From NCBI RefSeq assembly GCF_004359215.1, contig NC_090625.1:2094501-2134283 (forward strand): a DNA stretch of 39,783 nt, given 5' to 3'. Below are positions 27,434 to 36,800 of the stretch, in pieces. How positions within the stretch are numbered: the stretch's first letter is position 1; each line of letters starts with the position of its first letter. Below the pieces are notes generated by a model. That model did no database searches. It was not told where the DNA came from and saw only the letters and a list, made by a program, of their open reading frames with translations. Made by a program: the position numbers and the translations under genes. Source of the stretch: Bremia lactucae. Lineage: Eukaryota; Oomycota; Peronosporomycetes; Peronosporales; Peronosporaceae.

Positions 27434-27912
27434 TGTAATGGGGCACACATCGGTTGGAGAACCGTTGTTGTGGTACATTTACTTTATGAGTAAAATACCT
27501 TTATATCTAATTTTAAAATAGTTAGTTTTTTTAATCCCATTTATTATGGGTAATAAATGTGGTCGCCGCCAGATATAAATCTGGCGGCCAAAATCTATTA
27601 TTTTATTAGCTAGGGTAAGGTTTTAAGATTTAAATAATTAAGTTCAGTCCCCCTTTGAGCTTAAAGCGTTAAGTGCCTTCCTAAGGCTTGCGGATTGATC
27701 TGTAAGAGAAAGAAGCCTTTCTAAGGTATATCCTCTTGGGCACTAGTTGCCACTTGGTTCTACAACCCCCTGAATCCCTTGAGCTAGGATTCCTTAAGCT
27801 TTGATAGCTTGTATGACTCCCTGAGTTGTTAAACCATTAGTTCAATAACACAAGTGACTCTCTGAGTCTGAAAGTCTTCCTCTGACTTTGGGAGCGAGGT
27901 AGCTCCGCTACA
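27434..27912 (+). repeat. Family-B LTR, 3' LTR of copy B (479 bp)
   Basis: Starts TGTAATGGGGCACACATCGG and ends GGTAGCTCCGCTACA, preceded by the purine-rich tract GATGGAAGAGGG. It includes a hairpin around CCGCCAGATATAAATCTGGCGG. It matches 13433-13912 with scattered substitutions. Confidence 0.92.
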
Positions 27913-29159
27913 CCGTGGCATTTGCTTGAACTAGTTAATAGCTTGTCTGGAAAGACTATCCTCACAACAAATATCATTTATGTATTGCGACAAAGCTACA
28001 TGGCCTTGATCTCAGCGCGAAATTCTTCGCGCTGAGAAAGATAATTATCCTGATGTTTTTCTTAAGCATCGGCGGTATAGTGGCAACAACAAGCGAGATA
28101 AAATCTCGTTGATGCAAGCCTGGAGCGCGTTCATTCACAATGTCAAAAATATTGGACGTGAAGCCTGGCTTCAAAGACTTAAAGCGATTGGCGTTAAGTT
28201 TAAGAAACGAACTCCAAACCGGCGCAAGATAAAAATATTATCGGTTGTCTCGTGAGGCAGGACTTCCATGCCTCACGTGGGGTGATCCCCTGTCCGTGTT
28301 GTGTCGACAACACGAGACGAGTAAAAGAAGATGTTTACTCCCTCTCTTCGCCCTGGGGAAGGGATCGCATCTCTATCGAGATGCGCGAGGCGATTGTCGT
28401 TTTGCAATCAGATTACATGCGCCAGAGGTGCGTGTATTCTAATGGACCGTCTGATCCATCAGAGTGGTCTCGTCGTACTGACGGACGAGGCCCTCAACGT
28501 CAACAACCAGATGGGAGCGAGGTTCCCAACTGTCATGCGAAGGTGGATAAACAGCGAACCAGATAACTCGTTCGCTGCCCCTTCACATCACGGTGGTTTA
28601 CAATACGTTCCACAAGGAAACGTTGATCACCGTGGGAATCCACCAATAGTTGTGGTGGAGGAGGAAATGTTAAATTTGACGTGTGTGTTGGATCTAAAGT
28701 CGAAGATCGACAAACTCGACCGCTACCTCCATGTATTGGAGGAGGTCTTGAACACGAGCGCGGTAAGCGTCACTCGTTGGAGCAGACGGTGCGAGCTTAC
28801 TATGTCGAACGATTGGAAAACCATTCGAAAAGTGTGTAATCAATTTTGGAGTACGAACGGAAATACCACGCTCTTCGTGAACAGCTGTCGTCAGCTCGTC
28901 GCGGTTCCGAGGATCATCGGACCCGACATTAGAATCCCCAGATTCAGCATGAGAATCTGGTTCGTGACCAGAAAAATTGCTTAGGGATTCTTAAAAAGGG
29001 TGGTCAGATCCATCCTCGGACGAAACCGCGTACTGATGGTACGGAGGAGCCGACCAACGTAAACCGTAGAATGCGTTCGCATCCTACGTGTCGATTCTAT
29101 TGTGTACGGATTGCCTCTGCGATGCAGTACATGGAATGGACAGATGAGCTTGGGTAGTA
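27913..29159 (+). pseudogene. Antisense ORF of Gypsy family A (copy C), most complete C-terminal part
   Basis: Plus-strand coding remnant opposite to copy C. It begins where the family-B LTR cuts it. In order: a block matching copy D (IATKLHGLDLSAK, then after a 1-base deletion S-G-N-N-K-R-D-K and SLMQAWSAFIHNVKNIGREA), a basic stretch (IGVKFKKRTPNRRKIKI), a Cys-containing block (VIPCPCCVDNTRRVKEDVYS) and a polar region (SEWSRRTDGRGPQRQQPDGS). A Val/Glu stretch and a coiled coil (LDLKSKIDKLDRYLHVLEEV) follow, then LGILKKGGQIHPRTKPRTDG. It ends at TAG about 29157-29159. Four or five frameshifts or stops break it. The end overlaps the pol stop of copy C (28981). No database family was recognised. 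Confidence 0.6.
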
Positions 29160-30100
29160 ATTTTTTGATACCCAGCCGTGTTCCGATCTCTCGGAACATG
29201 GATTGCCAAAACTCCGCTCGTGATCCGTGGATCTCTATCCGAGACCAATTCACGGGGTAACCCATGGAGTTTGATATACCGTGTCGATAAGACACAGGCA
29301 CAGCCGTGATCGACTCTGGTACTGCAACAAGATGTACCATCTTGCGGAATCTGTCTACAAAAACAAGGATTCCATTAATTTTGTGATCGTCTTCGGGAAA
29401 TCCAAAGACGGAGTCTATAGATACGCACTGCCAACATTCTGCCGAAAGTGGTGGAGGTTGAAGAGGTGCACGGGATGAAGGGCTAGGCTTCACCCGTTGA
29501 CATACCTCGCAAGCACGAATGTACTTGCGCACGAACTGATACTGGTGGGGCCAGTAAAAGTCGCGACTTACTGCGGGATAAGTTTTCTCACGTCCACGTT
29601 GCCCCCTTGTTGGTGCATCGTGACACTCATACATGATGCGCAAGCGCAAATCATTCTGAGTTGGGACGGCGACACGTGGAGTGTCGTCGGCAATGGCTGT
29701 GTAGTACAGTAAGCCGTTGCGAGATGTGTATCGATCGGATGACAATCGATAGAAAGCCGGTAAATCTTAATAGATGTATTGGATGGATTCATCAGATGAT
29801 CCTTTAAACGCAGAAGGTCTCTATCTTCTGTCTAAGCTTTCTTAATGGCATCAAACAAAGTTGATGACGGAACACTCGTAATGAGTGGGATTATTTTCAG
29901 TGTTGAAGTGCGCAGCCGACTCGAAATCGGGTTGGCGTGATAACGCATCAGCGACGACATTAAGGTGTCCTGTTTTATTTTTCACGGAGAACATTATACT
30001 CCACGAAGAAGGATAGCCACCTCGCCATTCTTCGCGAAAGGTCTGGGCTGTTTACGGCCGTGCGTAATGACGCATGGTCCGTATATACAATGAACGGTCT
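28981..30100 (-). pseudogene. Copy C integrase, with end of RNase H
   Basis: From right to left: the end of RNase H (FIVYTDHASLRTAVNSPDLS, 30120-30000), a degenerate stretch, then an integrase with an intact zinc-binding region (H-D-A-P-T-R-G-Q-R-G-R-E-K-T and CEVCQRVKPSP), the first catalytic Asp in VSIDSVFGFP and the core signature LVFVDRFRKMVHL. A deletion in the middle removes the second Asp and the Glu region. The C-terminal SH3-like part is kept (FHVLHRRGNPYTIE, STVYVGRLLRTI), ending LTTLFKNP-stop at 28983-28981. It is the longest continuous integrase frame of family A here (254 codons) but cannot be catalytic. Confidence 0.85.
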
Positions 30101-30480
30101 ACCCTCTACTCGACCTAGGATCATCGTGTTGTCCCTTTTGAACAACCGGTGTATTCCTCGAATGTCGCCCGCTAGGCGTACATTCATGTCACGATCCACT
30201 AGACTTATTCGAGTGATGGACCTTCGGCGCTGCCTGTGCATTCGCACAGCCGCCGGCAGCCGACTCCACAGTGTGAATACTAATCACACTGTGATCTTGT
30301 GCAGTTGTACTAACGAGCGTACCACAAGTGAAGCCATCGCACTCACTCGTAGTACATCCACATGCTGGTGGATGCTCCAAAACTTTATTAGATGTCCATC
30401 TGATGAACAAGTGGCAGACATCTTTACGGATCGATGCTGCTAGCTGATTTTTGGCTCGTATTTTTTGATTTAACTTAAAC
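30101..30480 (-). pseudogene. Copy C protease-RT linker
   Basis: Linker of the same type as in copies A and D (FIRWTSNKVLEHPPACGCTT, VSTTAQDHSVISIHTVESAA). It is identical to copy D over nearly its entire length in inverted orientation. Its lower-coordinate end at about 30101 is the deletion junction to RNase H. Confidence 0.7.
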
Positions 30481-30885
30481 CTAGAAAGACATCAAATTTG
30501 TAATTCAAATCCAGTACGATGAAATCACCATCGTACTGTAAATTTTCAACGTGTAGTGAAATTTCCCTACGCGTCTCATTACTGTTATTGATGCGCTTGT
30601 CGCTAGACGCACCGTCATCCTCGTTGGAGGGATGCCGAGCTCAACATATTTGAGCCTACGACCCTTTAGCGACCGGCGACGAATTAAGTTATTCGACGAC
30701 CCACAGTCTACTAGGGCTCTAAGTGACAAGTCATTTGTACCTTTTAATTTCAAAATGGTGAGGGATACCTCATCGCCAGGTGCAGAGACACGTAATGATT
30801 GTGTGTCTCGAGCAACTTTTGTCAAGTGATTTGCAAATTCGTTCGAGATTGCTGGATCAGTAGGACGTTGCGCCCCTACTGACAT
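30480..30885 (-). pseudogene. Copy C aspartic protease
   Basis: 126-codon open frame with the active-site block LRALVDCGSSNNLIRRRSLK and downstream MTVRLATSASITVMRRVGKF. It is broken shortly before the ILGLPWL block seen in copy A. It differs from the copy-D protease by only two residues in this frame (Ser/Pro after DCG, Ser/Gly in the ATSAS stretch). Confidence 0.8.
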
Positions 30886-31257
30886 CGACCGTTATTTTGT
30901 GGTCCACCTCTATGTTTGCGATTTCGCAACAACGTCGGAACTTGCTCTTTCTGGCATTCGGTCCATATTTACGTTACTTCTTCTCGGTACTGCGCGTAGG
31001 GCACTGCACTTATGAGTATAGTGTCTTAGCTTCTGACAGCAATTGGATTTCTGCGATCGCTTATTATTCGAAAAGCGATATCTCTCGCTTTCGACACAAG
31101 AGAGGTCCAGAGGTTCTAGACCTTCAAGCTCGTGTCGTCTTGGAGGACGATACGATGACGAACTTTTTTTAGCCTGTCTCGGGCTAAAGTCCTCCTGTTC
31201 CGCAACGGATATTGCTTCTTTAAGCGTATCCAGTTCCAAGCGGATCAGGTGGGTCTT
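30886..31257 (-). pseudogene. Copy C gag C-terminal part with zinc knuckle
   Basis: Gag segment after the capsid: LDTLKEAISVAEQEDFSPRQ, a basic Ser/Arg linker and the zinc-knuckle region NCCQKLRHYTHKC, a degenerated CCHC (C-C-x-K rather than C-x2-C). It is cut by the gap at 31258, and its first 104 bases are repeated with two mismatches at the other side of that gap. Confidence 0.8.
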
Positions 31258-31944
31258 NNNNNNNNNNNNNNNNNNNNNNNNNNNNNNNNNNNNNNNNNNN
31301 NNNNNNNNNNNNNNNNNNNNNNNNNNNNNNNNNNNNNNNNNNNNNNNNNNNNNNNNNNNNNNNNNNNNNNNNNNNNNNNNNNNNNNNNNNNNNNNNNNNN
31401 NNNNNNNNNNNNNNNNNNNNNNNNNNNNNNNNNNNNNNNNNNNNNNNNNNNNNNNNNNNNNNNNNNNNNNNNNNNNNNNNNNNNNNNNNNNNNNNNNNNN
31501 NNNNNNNNNNNNNNNNNNNNNNNNNNNNNNNNNNNNNNNNNNNNNNNNNNNNNNNNNNNNNNNNNNNNNNNNNNNNNNNNNNNNNNNNNNNNNNNNNNNN
31601 NNNNNNNNNNNNNNNNNNNNNNNNNNNNNNNNNNNNNNNNNNNNNNNNNNNNNNNNNNNNNNNNNNNNNNNNNNNNNNNNNNNNNNNNNNNNNNNNNNNN
31701 NNNNNNNNNNNNNNNNNNNNNNNNNNNNNNNNNNNNNNNNNNNNNNNNNNNNNNNNNNNNNNNNNNNNNNNNNNNNNNNNNNNNNNNNNNNNNNNNNNNN
31801 NNNNNNNNNNNNNNNNNNNNNNNNNNNNNNNNNNNNNNNNNNNNNNNNNNNNNNNNNNNNNNNNNNNNNNNNNNNNNNNNNNNNNNNNNNNNNNNNNNNN
31901 NNNNNNNNNNNNNNNNNNNNNNNNNNNNNNNNNNNNNNNNNNNN
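31258..31944. other. Assembly gap (687 N), probably spurious
   Basis: 687 N inside copy C gag. The 104 bases on the left (31154-31257) and on the right (31945-32048) are the same sequence with two mismatches. Alignment to the inverted copy D shows an offset change of exactly 791 = 687 + 104 across the gap. This indicates that two overlapping contig ends were not merged. Confidence 0.9.
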
Positions 31945-32566
31945 GATGACGAACTTTTTTTAGCCTGTCTCGGGCTAAAGTCCTCCTGTTCCGCAACGGA
32001 TATTGCTTCTTCAAGCGTATCCAGTTCCAAGCGGAACAGGTGGGTCTTTACGGGACCATCCGTAAGACCTTGCATGAACACCGTAATCAACGTGTGTTCA
32101 TGGACTGGGTTATTTGCTATACAACTCGCTAAGAGTCGTATGTGCTGGGCATATGCGTGAAAATCACGCTTGCCTTGCTTGATTTTCAAAAGCTCCTAAC
32201 GAGCTCTGAACTCAGCCCTAGGCGATTCGAACGTCTGTTTGAGCCAGGCTTTAAAAGCCTCTAGTGACTCAAAATCATATGGGTCACGCAACTTAAGGCC
32301 CAATGCCCAAGTTTTGGCAGGACCTGCCAAATTTAATTAAGCGAATGCGACTTGCATTTGCTCGTCGACGGTGTGACGAGCCCTTATGGCATCGTCCAAA
32401 TTGACAAACCATCTTGAGAGGCAGTCTTCTTCGACTCCCCTTTACTTAGAAATGTCAATCTTTAAAGTTTCGGGACGACGCGTTTGCGTCATCCCAGGTA
32501 CAGGGGTCTATACCTGTTGCAACCTCAACAGGTCTGCCTGTTGAGAGCCTTCCTGTTCCGAATAAA
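31945..32566 (-). pseudogene. Copy C gag, N-terminal and capsid parts
   Basis: Mirror image of copy D gag (34700-35350). The capsid part reads MKIKQGKRDFHAYAQHIRLL and ITVFMQGLTDGPVKTHLFRL. In-frame stops interrupt it, including the TAA at 32444-32442 shared with copies A and D. The front of gag is missing beyond about 32548, where sequence jumps to an LTR remnant. Confidence 0.82.
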
Positions 32567-32668
32567 AGTATGTAAATATACTTTAAATATCCTTTGCCTT
32601 TCAGATACTATATTAATAAGAAAAAAACATTTAAGTGTTGATTTCATGTAGCGATACACCCAGTTACA
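32567..32668 (-). repeat. Family-A LTR remnant of copy C
   Basis: About 100 bp corresponding to the first part of the family-A LTR on the minus strand, ending (its start) at TGTAACTGGGTGTATCGCTACA. Diverged from the other family-A LTRs; the remaining 350 bp of LTR and the gag start are deleted. Confidence 0.75.
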
Positions 32669-32949
32669 CACTGCCTCAGAATTTATGGCTAAGCTTCACT
32701 CTGATAGCGCTACACAATTAAGCCGGCGCAACAAACTTCTCGATTGAGGTGCGATATTTAGAATTTGTATTTAAAGCGTAATTCTCGAGCGCTGACGAGA
32801 TTCACTAACTGCTTCATGGCTTTCTATTGCAGAAAGCTAGAGGCAGTATGCCTTTATCGAGGCTCTGACCATTTTTATTTTGCCTCAGTGAAGTGCGAAC
32901 AAAACAACGTGCCTGCAACACTTGCTATATCGACGAGTGCTTCACAATT
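32669..32949. other. Unassigned spacer between copy C and the LTR3 fragment
   Basis: About 280 bp. One short open frame of 67 codons crosses it without similarity to a known protein. Possibly the diverged outer part of the LTR3-type repeat that follows. Confidence 0.4.
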
Positions 32950-33225
32950 CAAGGAAGGTTCTAAGTAGCTAAGAAGTCTTAGCTCTTAACAGTAATTTCT
33001 TAGGCTTTAAAATAGATAAGAGTAATCTGTATTTATACATTAAGTCATTCATAACGATTTCTATCTACTGGCTTTTATATAATAATAAGTAAGTATGCAA
33101 TGCGCCTTCATGCGCGACGCCTAATCGTGTCTTGTAATGATTGGCAGGGTTTAATTAAACTTAAATCAAGCAATTAATAGAACTAATGTCTTATTGGGTC
33201 AATATTATCAAATTGGTAATAGAAA
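32950..33225 (-). repeat. LTR3 fragment, reverse orientation
   Basis: Reverse-complement match to about 20640-20940 of the solo LTR3. Shared landmarks are CTAAGTAGCTAAGAAGTC, TTAATTAAACTTAAATCAA and AATAGAACTAATGTCTTATT. A short insertion containing GCGCCTTCATGCGCGACGCC separates the two matching halves. Ends are not preserved. Confidence 0.7.
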
Positions 33226-33279
33226 CTCCCAACCCCCCCATTTTTCAAAACGCACCCTACCCTTAGCCCCACCCATAAG

Positions 33280-33325
33280 CTTCTTGCCAATCATGTATCA
33301 GATTTTCAAATAAAATGGCAAGAAG
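33280..33325. repeat. Imperfect palindrome upstream of the FAR1-type remnant
   Basis: CTTCTTGCCA at 33280-33289 pairs with TGGCAAGAAG at 33316-33325. The interior contains CCAATCATG and CAGATTTTC, also found in the palindrome at 14091-14133 next to the other FAR1-type fragment. Candidate transposon-end or promoter sequence. Confidence 0.5.
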
Positions 33326-33425
33326 GTCAAACAATTCGAGCACGCGCTACAACGTTACACCTTGCATCTTTACATACTAATTGAAATATCAATTAAGAGC
33401 CCTCTAACCGAAATATGGGACTCCA

Positions 33426-33921
33426 TGGAATCCAGCGAGCACGCATTGAAGGCTGCCGCGCTTGAGGACGAATATCCTCTTAAAGTAGCACGGTCAAAGA
33501 AAGTGGGCAACCGTCCAGAAAATGCAGTAAAAGTTAAGGTGTTCCAGTGCGTACATGTAGGAAGCCGCCGCGATCCTGAATGTCCGGAGAATGCAAAAAA
33601 AGAAGCCACATGTTTTGCAATTGTCCTTTTCAAGCTGCCCATAGGGTTGTTAAGGGGTCGTGGAAAGTAGCTCTGAACAATGACCACCCCAACCATGATT
33701 TTGTTCATTTTAGTGCCTACCCTTCTCTACGTCAACTTGCTGAGAGCGACCGCCAGCAGGTTTCAACTCTCTGTAACGCTGCTGTGCCTCCAAGAACAAT
33801 CATCTCAACACTTCGGCAAAACAAAAAGACATTCTGGACTACGCCAAAAGACCTTGACAACATCACCCAAACGATGCGATGCAACGAGTTTGTTTTGGCC
33901 AAAATGTATTACAAAAGCTAA
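33426..33921 (+). pseudogene. FAR1-type DNA-binding domain of a MULE transposase (frameshifted)
   Basis: Starts at ATG 33426. The first frame (to about 33610) has YPLKVARSKKVGNRPENAVK and VFQCVHVGSRRDPECPE. After a frameshift the second frame has NCPFQAAHR, GSWKVALNNDHPNHD and RTIISTLRQNKKTFWTTPKD. This order (a Cys-containing strand, C-P-F, W-x-V, then H-x-x-H) is the FAR1/WRKY-GCM1-type zinc-binding domain of Mutator-like transposases, and T-x-K-D-x-x-N is the usual continuation. The catalytic transposase region is absent. The gene ends where the LTR of copy D (33964) was inserted. Confidence 0.75.
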
Positions 33922-33963
33922 TTTTGCGTTAGAAATTCCGTTTAATATTATTGTAGCTTTTAA

Positions 33964-34415
33964 TGTAACAAGGTGTATCGTTGCATGAAACTAACACTTA
34001 AAGGTTGTTAAATAATATGTTATCTTAAACGTAGATAATATTGGACGATATTACTTTAAATTGTAATGTTTAAAAATCTAATCCATAAATAGGTATAGGC
34101 CATTATGTCTATTTATCCTGCAGACTTATCAACTGTAGATGTAAGCAAAAGAGAGAGACAGATAAGATACGATAAGATTTCAGTTGCATGTTTAGTATAA
34201 GTTTATTATTGAGTTATAATTAACTGATTGAAAGAAGAGATACTCAATTATATTAATAAGGTTTTCATTTTATCCTCTTTAAGCTAGTTACCTTGAAGGA
34301 AAGTCTTCATCTGCACGTACTAGTGTAAGTGAATTAACGCAAGGCACCACTCGCAATTAAAGCAGTGCGAAGTGGACTTGTACTGAAGCAGTACAAGTCG
34401 TAGTGCCCCGATACA
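33964..34415 (+). repeat. Family-A LTR, 5' LTR of copy D (452 bp)
   Basis: Starts TGTAACAAGGTGTATCGTTGCA and ends GTGCCCCGATACA. The first and last blocks are slightly mutated relative to TGTAACGG...CCGTTACA. It matches the 3' LTR at 38750 with many substitutions and indels, so the insertion is not recent. Confidence 0.9.
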
Positions 34416-34430
34416 CCTGGTAGCACTTTG
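34416..34430 (+). other. Putative primer-binding site of copy D
   Basis: CCTGGTAGCACTTTG directly after the LTR. TGGTAGCA fits the initiator-methionine tRNA end, as in copy A (7574-7586). The match beyond eight bases is poor. Confidence 0.5.
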
Positions 34431-34465
34431 TAGTCCGTCCAAGGACCAAATCTTCTTCATCGAAC

Positions 34466-35548
34466 ATGGACATGTTAGATGATAGTGGAAATACGCATCA
34501 CGTTTCCCGTGAAAGCTACACCTTTCTAAGTGACATAGAAAGGAGTGCGGTGGAACGAATGAGTTTGACCGTAGGAAACGATGCAATCTTGACAATGCTG
34601 TCCAACTTAGACAGAGATGCCCTCCATTCAACCATCGCCAAGTTCATACAACATAAAATTGACGAGATCAAGGAAAAAGTAGCCTTGCTGAATCAACAAG
34701 GCTCTCAACGCGCAGAAACGTTGAGGTTGCAACAGGTACAGACCCCTGTACCTGGGATGACGCAAACGCGTCGTCCCGAAACTTTAAAGATTGACATTTC
34801 TAAGTAAAGGGGAGTCGAAGAAGACTGCCTCTCAAGATGGTTTGTCAATTTGGACGATGCCATAAGGGCTCGTCACACCGTCGACGAGCAAATGCAAGTC
34901 GCATTCGCTTAATTAAATTTGGCAGGTCCTGCCAAAACTTGGGCATTGGGCCTTAAGTTGCGTGACCCATATGATTTTGAGTCACTAGAGGCTTTCAAAG
35001 CCTGGCTCAAACAGACGTTCGAATCGCCTAGGGCTGAGTTAAGAGCTCGTTAGGAGCTTTTGAAAATCAAGCAAGGCAAGCGTGATTTTCACGCATATGC
35101 CCAGCACATACGACTCTTAGCGAGTTGTATAGCAAATAACCCAGTCCATGAACACACGTTGATTACGGTGTTCATGCAAGGTCTTACGGATAGTCACGTA
35201 AAGACCCACCTGATCCGCTTGGAACTGGATACGCTTAAAGAAGCAATATCCGTTGCGGAACAGGAGGACTTTAGCCCGAGACAGGCTAAAAAAAGTTCGT
35301 CATCGTATCGTCCTCCAAGACGACACGAGCTTGAAGGTCTAGAACCTCTGGACCTCTCTTGTGTCGAAAGCGAGAGATATCGCTTTTCGAATAATAAGCG
35401 ATCGCAGAAATCCAATTGCTGTCAGAAGCTAAGACACTATACTCATAAGTGCAGTGCCCTACGCGCAGTACCGAGAAGAAGTAACGTAAATATGGACCGA
35501 ATGCCAGAAAGAGCAAGTTCCGACGTTGTTGCGAAATCGCAAACATAG
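34466..35548 (+). pseudogene. Copy D gag with zinc knuckle
   Basis: Best-preserved gag of the family. It starts at ATG 34466 (MDMLDDSGNTHHVSRESYTF), with an N-terminal helical region containing HKIDEIKEKVALLNQQG, then TAA at 34805-34807. It continues in the same frame with R-G-V-E-E-D, L-D-D-A-I-R-A-R-H and the capsid signature (SLEAFKAWLKQTFESPRAEL). Two more stops lie at about 34912 and 35053. From 35060 the frame is open to 35548 (162 codons) through FSPRQAKKSSSSYRPPRRHE and the degenerate knuckle NCCQKLRHYTHKC. Confidence 0.85.
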
Positions 35549-35990
35549 AGGTGGACCACAAAATAACGGTCGATGTCAGTAGGGGCGCAACGCCCTACTG
35601 ATCCAGCAATCTCGAACGAATTTGCAAATCACTTGACAAAAGTTGCTCGAGACACACAATCATTACGTGTCTCTGCACCTGGCGATGAGGTATCCCTCAC
35701 CATTTTGAAATTAAAAGGTACAAATGACTTGTCACTTAGAGCCCTAGTAGACTGTGGGCCGTCGAATAACTTAATTCGTCGCCGGTCGCTAAAGGGTCGT
35801 AGGCTCAAATATGTTGAGCTCGGCATCCCTCCAACGAGGATGACGGTGCGTCTAGCGACAGGCGCATCAATAACAGTAATGAGACGCGTAGGGAAATTTC
35901 ACTACACGTTGAAAATTTACAGTACGATGGTGATTTCATCGTACTGGATTTGAATTACAAATTTGATGTCTTTCTAGGTTTAAGTTAGAT
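35549..35990 (+). pseudogene. Copy D aspartic protease
   Basis: Open frame 35573-35953 with TILKLKGTNDLSLRALVDCG as the active-site region. The residues after DCG are Pro-Ser-Asn-Asn. It is broken near 35953, before the ILGLPWL-type block. It is the inverted near-identical partner of 30505-30885. Confidence 0.8.
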
Positions 35991-36800
35991 CAAAAAATAC
36001 GAGCCAAAAATCAGCTAGCAGCATCGATCCGTAAAGATGTCTGCCACTTGTTCATCAGATGGACATCTAATAAAGTTTTGGAGCATCCACCAGCATGTGG
36101 ATGTACTACGAGTGAGTGCGATGGCTTCACTTGTGGTACGGTCGTTAGTACAACTGCACAAGATCACAGTGTGATTAGTATTCACACTGTGGAGTCGGCT
36201 GCCGGCGGCTGTGTGAATGCACAGGAAGCGCCGAAAGTCCATCGCTCGAATAAGTCTAGTGGATCGTGACATGAATGTACGCCTAGCGGGCGACATTCGA
36301 GGAATACACCGGTTGTTCAAAAGGGACAACACGATGATCCTAGGTCGAGAAGAGGGTCGATTGTAGATGACCCGACTGTGATACCGCAATCACAGTCGGA
36401 AGACGCTGATGGAAAAAGTCTCCACGTACTTGAGGAGAAATCTCCTCAAGTAGTTGAAGTTACTAGACTTCAAGATCCCGAGGGATTAATCCCTCGGCAG
36501 CCTGTGGATAAATTTCGGGTAGATACTGAGACATTGAATGTCTTGGTTAATGACGGATTAAGAGTAGGCGCTTAAGCTCTTGATCTGTATGCGCCTCCGA
36601 TGTTAACTTCGGAGATAACTCAATTACCAACCCTAGAACCTAAGCGGTTCTTGAGAGATCTGCATGGTGATAAAATCAAGCAGATCTGCGTTCTCGTCAC
36701 AGAGGACGAATACGCAACCGACATTCGGTCAGCGGTAATTTTTGCAGAGAACGAACGGGCTCATCGATGGACGAAAGTGTCCCCGATGTGAAGACTCGGA
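35991..36800 (+). pseudogene. Copy D protease-RT linker
   Basis: Linker region: FIRWTSNKVLEHPPACGCTT and VVSTTAQDHSVISIHTVESA (36048-36269), then after breaks QSEDADGKSLHVLEEKSPQV (36378 on), TLNVLVNDGLRVGA and MLTSEITQLPTLEPKRFLRD (36600 on). The same order occurs in copies A, C and F. The function of this part of the polyprotein is unknown to me. Confidence 0.65.

Larger units (their letters stand above)
24022..27912 (+). mobile_element. Gypsy family B retrotransposon, copy B (chromovirus type)
   Basis: Plus-strand element from inside the RT to the end of the 3' LTR. It contains RT (24022-24500), RNase H (24690-25080), integrase (25300-26120), chromodomain (26290-26430), an antisense ORF (27322-26360), a polypurine tract and an LTR (27434-27912). 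The presence of a chromodomain places it among chromoviruses by established definition. It is interrupted by several stops and frameshifts, and both RT and integrase have lost active-site residues. Its LTR abuts the antisense ORF of copy C, so it inserted there. Confidence 0.92.
27913..32668 (-). mobile_element. Gypsy family A retrotransposon, copy C (internally deleted)
   Basis: Minus-strand copy reading from an LTR remnant (32668-32567) through gag, zinc knuckle, protease and linker, then jumping at about 30101 from linker to RNase H. The whole RT is missing. The integrase and the antisense ORF region follow. The 3' end is cut by the family-B element at 27912. Gag, protease and linker (30101-32548) are the mirror image of copy D (34701-36357) at very high identity, whereas LTR and pol are not. 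Confidence 0.9.

Noticed and set aside
31220..32189. Several frames of about 260-315 codons crossing the N run
   Set aside because: Mostly undetermined residues; they are artefacts of translating N across the gap.
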